Source: JACDCY01 sp964350145 (GTDB taxonomy: Bacteria; Gemmatimonadota; Gemmatimonadetes; Gemmatimonadales; Gemmatimonadaceae). From it: a stretch of DNA of 64,000 nt. Each line of letters opens with the position of its first letter. The first letter of the stretch is position 1. The DNA lies in the NCBI GenBank assembly GCA_964350145.1, contig CAYGJL010000015.1, positions 1 to 64,000 of the forward strand. The letters are read 5' to 3'. The translations under genes and the position numbers were made by a program. Of the stretch, positions 35,683-43,617 are shown piece after piece. The notes under the pieces were generated by a model. The model had not been told where the DNA came from and did not search any database. It saw only the letters and a list, made by a program, of their open reading frames with translations.

Positions 35683-36612
35683 ATGGCAAATCGGTCAAAG
35701 GCCTTACTTGTCGTAGTGTCACTTGTCGTCACCGCCGTTGCCGTTAGTTGCGGGGATGAAGCCGGCATCGCGACACCGACGGACCCGCGTTCGGCGGTAT
35801 CACCGCAGCTCGCAAGACCGCACTTGTCGATTGCAGCTCAGTCGCTGGTTGCCGACGTAAAATGGATCGGCAAAGAGCACAATGAAGCGTTTTCGCTGTG
35901 CTGAGTACGATAACTCTAAGGCAGGCGCGCGAAATGGGGCTAGGTAACCTCTGTAAGCATCTGGATCGGACGATTAAGGCCCATTACGCCAAATCGGAGG
36001 GCACGCGGACATTTGCGTGCCTCCGCGGACGCTATAGAAATGGGCCACAATGCTTTTTTTCGATCAAAGGGCTGCGATATGGGCGAGGGCCGGCCCGAGA
36101 CATCGTTGTCGGTCTTCGGAAACTTGAACATGCTGCGTGTTGAAGATGACAGCATCGAGGGCCCGATCGTCTTGGCGCCGCAAACGGAAGACATGATCCG
36201 GCAGATAGAAGACCACACGCTATATGCTTCATCCGTAAGTGGTCTGGAATATGCAATCGCGCCAATTCTTAACGAAGCTGCTACTCTCGATTCACTTAGT
36301 GCCAGTGCTGTTGCAAGCGCTGGGTCGGTGGCCTTGGACTCCTACGAGGCCTGGTCTAACCATTACGCTACTGGAGGTTCGGGTGGCGACTCGCTTGGGC
36401 CATACCAACCACAACAGCAGTCCATATTCGGTGGGTTGTTTTTGCAGGCAGGGCATTATGGAAAAGCTGATGTCGCAGGTGGCCTGAGCACACTCGCAGC
36501 TGTATGCCTGCGGAGGAAGATCCCAAAAGCTTGCGCTTCAGGATGGGGGCTTGTAGGGATTTTTGGAGGAGGCGCGGTAGGAGCTTCCCTTTATGAGTGG
36601 TTAACACAGTGA
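35683..36612 (+). pseudogene. Lipoprotein gene, apparently broken by two frameshifts
   Basis: The ATG at 35683 (GGAGA upstream) opens a lipoprotein signal ending AVAVSCGDE. The frame stops at 35904, but the text continues sensibly in the next frame (LSTITLRQAREMGLGNLCKHL, to about 36000) and then back in the original frame from about 36013 to 36612. Joined, this would give a lipoprotein of about 310 residues with a glycine-zipper-like C-terminal membrane segment (GLVGIFGGGAVGASLYEW). I recognise no family. An alternative reading is a short 73-residue lipoprotein followed by a separate ORF. Confidence 0.45.
36013..36612 (+). CDS. ORF with glycine-zipper C-terminus (3' part of the broken lipoprotein gene, or separate)
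   Basis: Up to 199 residues from a TTG; in-frame ATGs at 36040 and 36079 are possible starts. The middle is acidic and small-residue rich (LDSLSASAVASAGSVALDSY). Near the end CASGWGLVGIFGGGAVGASL could insert in a membrane. The stop overlaps the next gene's GTG by 4 nt (GTGA), so translation of this part appears real even if the 5' part is damaged. Function unknown. Confidence 0.5.
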   Translation: MRASADAIEMGHNAFFRSKGCDMGEGRPETSLSVFGNLNMLRVEDDSIEGPIVLAPQTEDMIRQIEDHTLYASSVSGLEYAIAPILNEAATLDSLSASAVASAGSVALDSYEAWSNHYATGGSGGDSLGPYQPQQQSIFGGLFLQAGHYGKADVAGGLSTLAAVCLRRKIPKACASGWGLVGIFGGGAVGASLYEWLTQ

Positions 36613-36812
36613 CACAGCCAACAAGAACAGGAGCCTACCAGCGTTGGCTCGCGAAGGTCGGGCCGTATGTAATGATGTATTTGGCCTCGTTCGCGGTTTT
36701 TGAATTGTTTGGCTTGGAGAAGTCTTACTTTAGGCCATTCATCCCTGTTTTTATCGCGCTCGTGGTGGACTATCGCGATTTTCTTAGGCAGAAGTTCGCG
36801 AGCCACGCATAA
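36609..36812 (+). CDS. Small membrane protein of unknown function
   Basis: 67 residues from the GTG that overlaps the preceding stop codon. Two closely spaced hydrophobic segments (VGPYVMMYLASFAVFELFGL and FRPFIPVFIALVV) are flanked by basic residues. Size and coupling to the glycine-zipper ORF suggest an accessory or immunity-like protein, but that is speculation. Confidence 0.55.
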   Translation: MTQPTRTGAYQRWLAKVGPYVMMYLASFAVFELFGLEKSYFRPFIPVFIALVVDYRDFLRQKFASHA

Positions 36813-36831
36813 TCCAAGGAAGTGGCCCAAT

Positions 36832-36868
36832 CTCCTCCATCCTCTTGGTTCTAAGGAGGGTGGAGGAG
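36832..36868. terminator. Hairpin terminator between convergent genes
   Basis: A 13-bp stem with one G-T pair (CTCCTCCATCCTC / GAGGGTGGAGGAG) and an 11-nt loop, between the small membrane protein gene and the DUF2225 gene. It can serve both directions. Confidence 0.65.
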
Positions 36869-36876
36869 TAAGCTGG

Positions 36877-37365
36877 CTAACTAAACCACTCCTGGGGCTC
36901 CCTCCTCTGCTCCTCCGCCACAAGGATCACCCACTGCTGCGTGTCCGGGTCGATCACTTCGACCGCAACTCTTTCGAACCAGTCACCCGCCAGCTTCACG
37001 TCACCGATGCGACGCCATAGCTCGCCGACAAGGTAGGTAATCACCGCCCTTTCATCTTGCGGAACGCCGTCGTAGCTCGCAAGCGCCGACTCGAACCAGC
37101 GGGCCGCGCTCGGCGCAAGCTCTTTCCACACATGCTCTTTGAGTCCGACGCTTACTTCCGCTTCGTCCGCGAAATCACGCTCTAACCCGGAATACCCACA
37201 CGTTCTGCACATGTGGACCAGGTACGCCAGTGGTTGTTTACCGCTCGCGCGCTCATGAAAGTCGGTCCGCTTCCCACCGAACGCGTCGGTCGAGACTACT
37301 GCATCGGAGTGAAAGCTATTGTCACAGATCGGGCAGCGCAGCTCGATCCGTCGAAGCGTTGTCAA
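36877..37365 (-). CDS. DUF2225-family zinc-ribbon protein
   Basis: 162 residues. The N-terminal CPICDNSF and CRTCGYSG pairs form a four-Cys zinc ribbon, and the later helical part (AVITYLVGELWRRIGDVKLAGDW) is TPR-like. This matches DUF2225 proteins, whose function is unknown. The AT-rich stretch 37366-37529 upstream, with A/T runs, probably holds promoters for this gene and the divergent one. Confidence 0.8.
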   Translation of the reverse strand: MTTLRRIELRCPICDNSFHSDAVVSTDAFGGKRTDFHERASGKQPLAYLVHMCRTCGYSGLERDFADEAEVSVGLKEHVWKELAPSAARWFESALASYDGVPQDERAVITYLVGELWRRIGDVKLAGDWFERVAVEVIDPDTQQWVILVAEEQRREPQEWFS

Positions 37366-37529
37366 GACCTGCCTCCTTACTCGAAAAAAGAAAGAGAGAA
37401 TTTTTGTGCCATGGAAAAATTTTTTACGAATTGAAAGCTTTCCCCTTGTTCGAGAATTTTTCGCGGCGTATCTTCACGCGTCTTTTACAGTGCCTGTGTT
37501 GACGCACGCCACCTCGCGCCTGGGACAGG

Positions 37530-38468
37530 ATGCTGATCAATCTGTTGCCCGATTTCTTCGCAGTTCACAACAGCTCTGATCGCGTCGCCGCTTATCTCCG
37601 CTACTTCGAAAATCATCGTCCCCTCCTCGAGGCATACTGGCACAACTATGTGCTGGATCCGCGGGGACCGCATTTCCAGGAAGTAGTTCGCGCCACGGTC
37701 AACGCGAACCGCGTGGACCTTCGCACCATGCTCGAGCGGCGTGACGTCGTTGCGCTCGCGCGGGAGGCCGAGGAGAAATGCCGCGCGGTTCTGAAGATCG
37801 ACAGCGACGTGGACATCGTCCTCATGGTCGGAGTTGGCGCGGCGAACGCCGGCGAACTGGTGGTGAACGGACGGGGGATCGCCTTCGTCTGCCTGGAGCA
37901 CTTCACCAGCATTGCCAACCCCGACACGCAGGGACTCGGCCTCGATCCGGAGCTCATTCCGCTCTGGCTCGCGCACGAGCTGGCCCATGCCGTCCGGTAC
38001 ACGTCGCCCGAAAGCCGCAGCGACATGAAGCAGGCGATCATCGAGGCCGACGGTAACTACTCCTACTGGGAGACGGGACGCGCCGTCCCGTTACGCGAGC
38101 TCGTGGTGAACGAGGGTCTCGCGGTGCAGGCCGCACGGGCAGTGAGCCCGGGCCACGCGATCTGGGAGTACTACGGCTACGGCAGACGCGAATACGCCCG
38201 CATCCGCGAGCTGGAGCCCGTAATTACGCCCGCGCTCACCGCCGAGCTGGACCGCGCCGCACTCGGACTGCGGCTCCGTTTTCTATCGGGCGGCATGAGC
38301 GACGAGGCGCGCACCACGCAACGCAGCGTGCTCCCCGAGCGGTGCGGCTACTACATCGGGGCGAAGATGGTTGAGCCGGCCATCGCGGCGCACGGGCTCG
38401 ACTGGGCGGTGCGGGCGAGCGCGCAGGAGATACTCGCGATCAACAAGGAAGCGATCGCGACGGCATGA
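37530..38468 (+). CDS. Putative zinc metallopeptidase (HExxH, DUF2268-like)
   Basis: 312 residues without signal peptide. HELAHAVRY (about residues 150-158) gives the HExxH zinc motif, and the downstream NEGLAVQAAR supplies a candidate third ligand Glu, the gluzincin arrangement of DUF2268-type proteins. Function and substrate are unknown. It converges on mnmE, with a large inverted repeat between them. Confidence 0.7.
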   Translation: MLINLLPDFFAVHNSSDRVAAYLRYFENHRPLLEAYWHNYVLDPRGPHFQEVVRATVNANRVDLRTMLERRDVVALAREAEEKCRAVLKIDSDVDIVLMVGVGAANAGELVVNGRGIAFVCLEHFTSIANPDTQGLGLDPELIPLWLAHELAHAVRYTSPESRSDMKQAIIEADGNYSYWETGRAVPLRELVVNEGLAVQAARAVSPGHAIWEYYGYGRREYARIRELEPVITPALTAELDRAALGLRLRFLSGGMSDEARTTQRSVLPERCGYYIGAKMVEPAIAAHGLDWAVRASAQEILAINKEAIATA

Positions 38469-38483
38469 GCTCCGGCGCGGGGG

Positions 38484-38757
38484 CAGGGGAATCCTAGCTG
38501 TTAGCCGTGAGTCGATTAATCAGTCCTGAGCGGGAAGTACCCGCGGGACTGCCTCCCTTCGACTCGCGGGCGTCATCGAGCAGTAGCCGCCACCTGCCAA
38601 CGTCAACTGTAGGAGCTGTGAGTAAAGTTGAGCGTGCCTTTACGCCGGTGAACGCCTTCCACGTTACTCATTGCTATCAGTGTATCTCCGCAGGTACTTC
38701 CTGCTGATCACTGATTTGTCCACTCGCTGCTAACAGCTAGGATCCCCTATCCCCTGC
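38484..38757. repeat. Large inverted repeat (arms about 65 bp)
   Basis: The left arm (38484-38545) and right arm (38690-38757) are imperfect inverted copies. They share GCAGGGG, ATCCTAGCTGTTAGC, an AATCAGT block and GGGAAGTACC / GGTACTTCC. About 145 bp lies between the arms, with no credible ORF. MITE-like in shape, but I see no flanking target duplication; it could equally be a terminator-like fold between convergent genes. Confidence 0.8.
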
Positions 38758-38777
38758 TAGTAGCCGGTCGTGAGCAG

Positions 38778-40154
38778 CTATTTCCCAACACAGAAAGTGC
38801 TAAACACGCGGTCCAGCACGTCCTCCACATCCACCGATCCGATCAGCTCTTCCAACGAGTGAACCGCGGACCGCAGGTGCACTGCGGCGACCGTCGCGGG
38901 CAGTTCGTCGGACATCCAACCCTGCCGAAACGCGGCTAACTCTTTACACGCCGCCCCCAGAATAGCCCGGTGGCGGGCGCGAGTGACGACGGGCATATCG
39001 GCACCGCCGCTGTCGTACCGCCGCGAGAGCTCCTGATCGATGCGCGCCAGCAGCTCTTTCAGTCCGGCGCCCGTGGACGCACTCACGCGGACTGCTTCGT
39101 GATCGAACGACCCCGCTCCGTCTTCGGCGGGCAGGTCGCTCTTGGTTCTTGTGGGGACCACGACGGGGTTGCTGGTGACCGCGCCGACGCGTTGGAGGAC
39201 GTGCTGGAGTGAGTTGGCCGAGTCGCCGCATGCCAGCACCACGTGGGCGCCCTGGATGTGGCGCTGGCTCAGCTCCACGCCGAGCCGCTCGACGACGTCG
39301 GTAGTATCGCGGATGCCGGCCGTGTCCACGAGTCGCAGTGGCCAGCGATCGCCATCTATCACCGCCTCGATCGCGTCCCGCGTCGTTCCAGGCACGTTCG
39401 TCACGATCGCGCGGGAGCGTCCGAGCAGGGCGTTGAACAGCGAAGACTTCCCCACGTTCGGCTCGCCGGCGATGACGACGACCGCGCCCGACCTGATCAG
39501 CTCTCCGCGCGGCACCGTGGCCAGCAGGCCATCGAGCGCGGCGCCCGCGGCGTCAACCGCACGGAGGATGCGGTCGCGCGGCACCGGCCCGTCATCTTCT
39601 CCCGGAAAATCGATGTCGTAAGCGAGCAACGCTTCTATCTCGAGCATCCGGTCGCGCAGCTCCAGGACCCGGCGGGAGAGACCACCGTCCAGCTGCCGAA
39701 CTGCCGCGTCCCGCATCGGACGCGAGGATGCGTCTATCAAATCCGCGACCGCTTCAGCCTGCAACAGGTCCATCTTCCCGTTCAACACCGCGCGCCGGGT
39801 GAATTCGCCGGGCTCCGCCAGCCGTGCACCGGAAGCCACGAGCTGCTCGACCACGAGCGCAGGAGTGAGATCGCCGCCGTGCGTCGCTATCTCGATCACG
39901 GTCTCGCCCGTGTAGGAGTGCGGCGCCGGGAAGACAGTCACCATCGCCCGGTCGAGCGGCTGCCCGCTTCCGTCGCGCAACTCGCACAGCGTAGCAGTGC
40001 GCGGCTCAATCGGCCACGGAGCTACGTGCCTGGCAGCTACGTCTGCCGCGTGAACACCGCTCAGCCGGATCACGGCGATTGCGCCGCGCCCCGGGGGAGT
40101 TGCCAGCGCGACGATAGTGTCACCGGCAATTGAGTTCAGGAGAGAGCCAATCAT
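38778..40154 (-). CDS. mnmE: tRNA modification GTPase MnmE
   Basis: 458 residues. With MnmG it installs the carboxymethylaminomethyl group on U34 of certain tRNAs. The N-terminal formyl-THF domain begins DTIVALATPPGRGAIAVIRLSG; the G domain has GEPNVGKSS, TTRD, DTAGIRD and the RTKSD region; the C-terminus ends CVGK, the invariant CxGK motif. Part of the conserved rpmH-rnpA-yidD-yidC-mnmE block, here with a UlaG-like gene inserted after yidC. Confidence 0.96.
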   Translation of the reverse strand: MIGSLLNSIAGDTIVALATPPGRGAIAVIRLSGVHAADVAARHVAPWPIEPRTATLCELRDGSGQPLDRAMVTVFPAPHSYTGETVIEIATHGGDLTPALVVEQLVASGARLAEPGEFTRRAVLNGKMDLLQAEAVADLIDASSRPMRDAAVRQLDGGLSRRVLELRDRMLEIEALLAYDIDFPGEDDGPVPRDRILRAVDAAGAALDGLLATVPRGELIRSGAVVVIAGEPNVGKSSLFNALLGRSRAIVTNVPGTTRDAIEAVIDGDRWPLRLVDTAGIRDTTDVVERLGVELSQRHIQGAHVVLACGDSANSLQHVLQRVGAVTSNPVVVPTRTKSDLPAEDGAGSFDHEAVRVSASTGAGLKELLARIDQELSRRYDSGGADMPVVTRARHRAILGAACKELAAFRQGWMSDELPATVAAVHLRSAVHSLEELIGSVDVEDVLDRVFSTFCVGK

Positions 40155-40156
40155 CA

Positions 40157-40197
40157 GTTAATAGCTAATAGCCAAGAGCCAACAGCCAACAGCTCTT
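40157..40197. repeat. TAGCTRTTGGC-type repeat, single arm
   Basis: Complementary-orientation units (AATAGCTAATAGCCAAGAGCC and AACAGCC pairs) fill the gap between the UlaG-like stop codon (40198) and the mnmE start. Confidence 0.75.
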
Positions 40198-40971
40198 TCA
40201 GTCCAACTCAAAGGTCTCCGCCGGCTCCAGTATTCTCACGTCGCCTTCCCGCGGATGCTGTGGCAGCAGGAGACGGAACCTGTCTATGGCGTCGTAGGCC
40301 TTCGAGGTGACGTGATCGAACGTGCCCCAGTGATACGGGATCAGGTATCGCGCATCCATCTGCCCGAACAGATCGAGGGCGTCCGCGCTGGTGAGGTGTC
40401 CCTTTCGGAAGCCGGTCTTCCACCACGGCGCGTGGCCGATCGGCAGCATCGCTACGTCCAGTCGCCGGCCTACGTCATGACAGTGCGTGCGAACCAGGGA
40501 TGTCGTGTCTGCAGTTAGAGCGGTGTCACCCGCGAAGAAGGCCGATTTCACTCCCGTGTCCAGCAGATACATGTTCGCGTGCTTACGCCACTTGTCCACG
40601 CCATAACGGCTGCCCTGGTGCGTGGCGAGCGCCGCGTGAATCGCGAGCTCGTGCACCTGCGCGGTCTCGCCAGGCGCGAGGGGAATGGCGTGCGTGTAGC
40701 CCCGCCGCGCCAGCCATTTCGCCACCGGCGGCGGAGCGTACAGCGGAATGTCCCGCGGCAGCAGGTCCAGCGAAGTGAACGAAAGATGGTCGGCGTGTGC
40801 GTGCGTCACGAGAATCGCGTCAAGCTTGGGGAGCTCGGCCAGAGCGATCCCTGGCTCGCTGACACGGGCCAGAAACCGGCCCAGCGCAGGATCGAAATTC
40901 GGATCGGTGAGTATCCGGCGCCCCTCGATCTCGAGAAGAAGCGTCGCGTGTCCGATGTACGTGATTCGCAT
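40198..40971 (-). CDS. UlaG-like MBL-fold metal-dependent hydrolase
   Basis: 257 residues. MRITYIGHATLLLEIEGRRIL and the dinuclear metal motif THAHADHLS define the UlaG/NAPE-PLD-like branch of metallo-beta-lactamases. Further ligands lie in GDTAL and PYHWGTFDH. Similar to N-acylphosphatidylethanolamine-phospholipase-D-like and L-ascorbate-6-P lactonase proteins; the substrate cannot be assigned. It lies between yidC and mnmE on the same strand. Confidence 0.85.
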   Translation of the reverse strand: MRITYIGHATLLLEIEGRRILTDPNFDPALGRFLARVSEPGIALAELPKLDAILVTHAHADHLSFTSLDLLPRDIPLYAPPPVAKWLARRGYTHAIPLAPGETAQVHELAIHAALATHQGSRYGVDKWRKHANMYLLDTGVKSAFFAGDTALTADTTSLVRTHCHDVGRRLDVAMLPIGHAPWWKTGFRKGHLTSADALDLFGQMDARYLIPYHWGTFDHVTSKAYDAIDRFRLLLPQHPREGDVRILEPAETFELD

Positions 40972-40983
40972 CCGACCTTGCCG

Positions 40984-41020
40984 TTGGCTGCTAACTACTA
41001 GCTGCTAGCTGCTGGCTCTC
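40984..41020. repeat. TAGCTRTTGGC-type repeat containing the yidC stop codon
   Basis: GTTGGCTGCTAACTACTAGC followed by two more GCTGCTAGC-like units. On the minus strand the yidC reading frame enters the repeat: its last residues (ASS) and its TAG are repeat sequence. Confidence 0.75.
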
Positions 41021-42705
41021 TTTTCACTTCTTACACTCTTCGCCGCCATCTTCTGGCGCTCGCGCGCTATCAGCCATTGCTGCGGCAGCGCCGCAATGTT
41101 CTGTACCGCGTAGTACAGGTTCAGCCCCGCCGCCAGGTTCATTAGGAAGAACGTCATCATGAACGGGAAGATGTAGCTCATCATCTTCGCCTGCGGGTTC
41201 GGCGGCGCGTTGCGCAGCCCGATCCACGACAGCACGTACATGGACGCGCCCATCAACACCGGCAGGATGTAGTACGGATCCTTGATGGAGATGTCCGTGA
41301 GCCAGAGGAACGGCACGCCGCGGAACTCGATCGTGTTCTGAAATACGAAGAACAGCGCGATTAGCACCGGCATCGGCAGCAGCATCGGAAGGCAGCCGGT
41401 CACCGCGCTGAACGGGCTCACGCCCTCCTCCTTGTAGATCTTCATCATCTCGGCTTGCTGCTTCTCGCGATTGCCCGCGTACTTCTTCTGCACCTCCTGC
41501 ATCCTCGGCTGGATGTGCTGCATGCGCAGGCTCGACTTCATCGCCTTCTGGTTGAGCGGCCAGAGGATCAGCCGCACGACCACGCCGAAGATCACGAGCA
41601 CCCAGCCATAGCTGAGCTGCAGAACGTTGTGCATCCAAAGCAGGATCCGCATGACGATCCGCGCGAACGGCTGCACAAACCCCTGCATGAATTTCCAGCC
41701 GTACGGATTCACGCTGTCGAACTCGCGTCCGACCTTGAGCATCCGGTCCCACTCCTGCGGGCCGGCGTACAGCTCGAAGGCGAAGCCCTCGTCGCCCACG
41801 CGCTCCACCACGGTCGCCACCGCGTTCGTCGCGTCGCGTGACGTGCGCGGTCCGCCAGTGAACGTCGCTTCGCTGAAGGGGTCGTCGCCCTCGGGCGTGA
41901 GCACGCCCACCACGAAATACTTGCTCTTCGCGGCCACCCAGGTGAGCGGCGTCGCCTCGAGCCGGTGCTCCCCTGGATCCAGGCTGCTGAAGCTGACGCT
42001 CTTGGATGACTCCCGCTCCGACTTGAACGCGTACGCCAGCGAGCGCCTGTCGCCTACGGAATCAGCCTCGGTGACCGGGAAGCTCGTCGGCAAATCCACC
42101 AGCAGAAAGCGCGGGCCCGTCGCTCCGCCCGGTGAATCCACGCGTCCCGTGACGCCGAGGAGATAGCTGTCGGGAGCAAACGAATAACCGATCGTGACGA
42201 CGTGGCCGTTTACAGTCGCGGAATACTGCAGCGGGCTCCCGACACCGGGCGCACCCGCGGAAGTTCGTCCAAACTTCACGCGCGAGAGATCAACGGTGTC
42301 GCCGGGGACCACCAGGCGGTATCTGAGTAGCGGCGCGCCAGTCGCGCCCAGGTCCACCGGGGTCCCGCGTCGCGCGAGGTTGCCGTACCGGTTGATGACG
42401 AGCGACACGGGCGCGGCGCCGACGTCGACAAACCTGTACGTGGCCAGGTCGGTCGCAACAACGGTCGAGTCCGCGCTGATCGAAGGCGGCAGGGCGGCCA
42501 GTGAGTCGACGACAGGCACGATCGGCGCGGTCGCCGGAACCGGCTGCACGGCGGCGGGCGGAGCAACGCGCGCGTCCCGCGTCGCAGGAGCGACCGCGGT
42601 GCTATCGGCCCGGCCCGTTGGCACCGGCGCCGGCGGAAAAATTACGGGCGTGAGGCCCACGACGGCAGCCGTGAGCACCAACGCCAGGATCATGCGCTTT
42701 TCCAT
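41005..42705 (-). CDS. yidC: Membrane protein insertase YidC
   Basis: 566 residues from the ATG at 42705. One N-terminal helix (MILALVLTAAVVGLTPVIF), a Pro/Ala linker, a large periplasmic P1 domain (about 90-350), and the YidC/Oxa1 core (from about residue 365: NVLQLSYGWVLVIFGVVVRL, then SPFSAVTGCLPMLLPMPVLIAL) with the conserved helix-2 arginine. It inserts membrane proteins alone or with SecYEG. The C-terminus ends within a repeat element. Confidence 0.95.
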   Translation of the reverse strand: MEKRMILALVLTAAVVGLTPVIFPPAPVPTGRADSTAVAPATRDARVAPPAAVQPVPATAPIVPVVDSLAALPPSISADSTVVATDLATYRFVDVGAAPVSLVINRYGNLARRGTPVDLGATGAPLLRYRLVVPGDTVDLSRVKFGRTSAGAPGVGSPLQYSATVNGHVVTIGYSFAPDSYLLGVTGRVDSPGGATGPRFLLVDLPTSFPVTEADSVGDRRSLAYAFKSERESSKSVSFSSLDPGEHRLEATPLTWVAAKSKYFVVGVLTPEGDDPFSEATFTGGPRTSRDATNAVATVVERVGDEGFAFELYAGPQEWDRMLKVGREFDSVNPYGWKFMQGFVQPFARIVMRILLWMHNVLQLSYGWVLVIFGVVVRLILWPLNQKAMKSSLRMQHIQPRMQEVQKKYAGNREKQQAEMMKIYKEEGVSPFSAVTGCLPMLLPMPVLIALFFVFQNTIEFRGVPFLWLTDISIKDPYYILPVLMGASMYVLSWIGLRNAPPNPQAKMMSYIFPFMMTFFLMNLAAGLNLYYAVQNIAALPQQWLIARERQKMAAKSVRSEKRASS

Positions 42706-42733
42706 TCGCTTACTCGTTACAGTTGTAGCGTAA

Positions 42734-42949
42734 TCACGGCACCGGATCGAATCCGCCGGCGCGGAAAGGATGGCACCGGGCAATCCGGCGTAGGGCCAGC
42801 CAGCTTCCCCGCGCCGCGCCGTGCCGCTCGATCGCCTCTACGGCATACGCGGAACACGTGGGATAATAGCGGCATGAAGCTGGAAGCAGCGGCGAGATTC
42901 CGACCTGGTATCCCCGCACGAGCAGGACAAGGAGCTTCCCCACGATCAT
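42734..42949 (-). CDS. yidD: Membrane protein insertion efficiency factor YidD
   Basis: 71 residues, normal length. Family signature: RGYQVGISPLLPASCRYYPT, then CSAYAVEAI, ending RIARCHPFRAGGFDPVP. It assists YidC-dependent insertion. Its start overlaps the rnpA stop by 4 nt. Confidence 0.95.
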   Translation of the reverse strand: MIVGKLLVLLVRGYQVGISPLLPASCRYYPTCSAYAVEAIERHGAARGSWLALRRIARCHPFRAGGFDPVP

Positions 42950-43308
42950 TCGCTCGCCGACAGTCGCCGCGCGATGCCCGCCACCTGCTGCTCAAGCTCC
43001 ACGAACGACGCCGAGTACGCGGATGGCAGCGCGCGGATGACCAGATCCACTCCGCGGATCGCGGAAGGTGCGAGGATCCTGGTGCGAACCAGCTCGCGCA
43101 ATCTGCGCTTCAACTTGTTTCTCTCCGCCGCTGTTTTGCCATGCTTCGGAACTACCAGTCCCGATCTGGCAAAGCTCAACGGGGAGGCAGTGGCGCGGAC
43201 ATCGAGATGCTCCGTCCGCCATCGCCTCCCCGTCTGTCTTACGCGCTGAAGCTCGGCTCCGGTGGTAATCCGCTTCCGCCGCGGATATCCGAACCCTCTA
43301 TGCTCCAG
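42946..43308 (-). CDS. rnpA: RNase P protein component, probable CTG start
   Basis: Protein subunit of RNase P, which matures tRNA 5' ends together with rnpB RNA. The RNR signature is AAERNKLKRRLRELVR, and the N-terminal part GFGYPRRKRITTGAELQRVR, followed by RTEHLDVRA, matches the family. The full-length frame (about 120 residues) contains no ATG, GTG or TTG before an internal TTG at 43179, which would delete the N-terminal third. The likeliest start is CTG at 43308, overlapping the rpmH end by 11 nt; ATT at 43269 is the alternative. Order rpmH-rnpA-yidD-yidC is conserved. Confidence 0.88.
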   Translation of the reverse strand: MEHRGFGYPRRKRITTGAELQRVRQTGRRWRTEHLDVRATASPLSFARSGLVVPKHGKTAAERNKLKRRLRELVRTRILAPSAIRGVDLVIRALPSAYSASFVELEQQVAGIARRLSASE

Positions 43309-43462
43309 CGTACTTCGAAGGCAGTCTTACTGTCAAAATCTTCCGTCCCTTCTTCCGGCGACGGCTCAAAACTGCGCGTCCCCACTTCGTCGCCATCCGC
43401 GTACGGAATCCGTGCTTGCGGATGCGCCGTTTATTTCTGGGACGGTATGTCGGCTTTCCCAT
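43298..43462 (-). CDS. rpmH: 50S ribosomal protein L34
   Basis: 54 residues: MGKPTYRPRNKRRIRKHGFR at the start and SRRRKKGRKILTV near the end, highly basic, as in all L34 proteins. The ATG at 43462 is preceded by GGAGAG. It is the first gene of the minus-strand run leaving the origin; its promoter must lie in 43463-43617, beside the dnaA promoter. Confidence 0.96.
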   Translation of the reverse strand: MGKPTYRPRNKRRIRKHGFRTRMATKWGRAVLSRRRKKGRKILTVRLPSKYAGA

Positions 43463-43617
43463 GTTCTCTCCAAACGATAATCCTGCTGCGAACCGTAAAA
43501 CTAAACGGGGCCTGAGGTTGCGGCAAGAAATCCACACCGCGCGATTTTCGGTGGTTTGACTTTTCCACAGTGGATGGATAGGTTCGCTCTCCCTGCCGTA
43601 GCGCCCCCAAGAAAGAA
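43463..43617. promoter_or_regulatory. rpmH-dnaA intergenic region, candidate oriC and dnaA promoter
   Basis: 155 bp between divergent rpmH and dnaA. It contains TTTTCCACA (43561-43569), a match to the DnaA-box consensus TTWTNCACA, and a weaker AAATCCACA (43528-43536). The position matches oriC in many bacteria, but the region is short and has few boxes; the dnaA-dnaN gap, with its AT-rich run near 45110-45140, may contribute. Confidence 0.5.
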
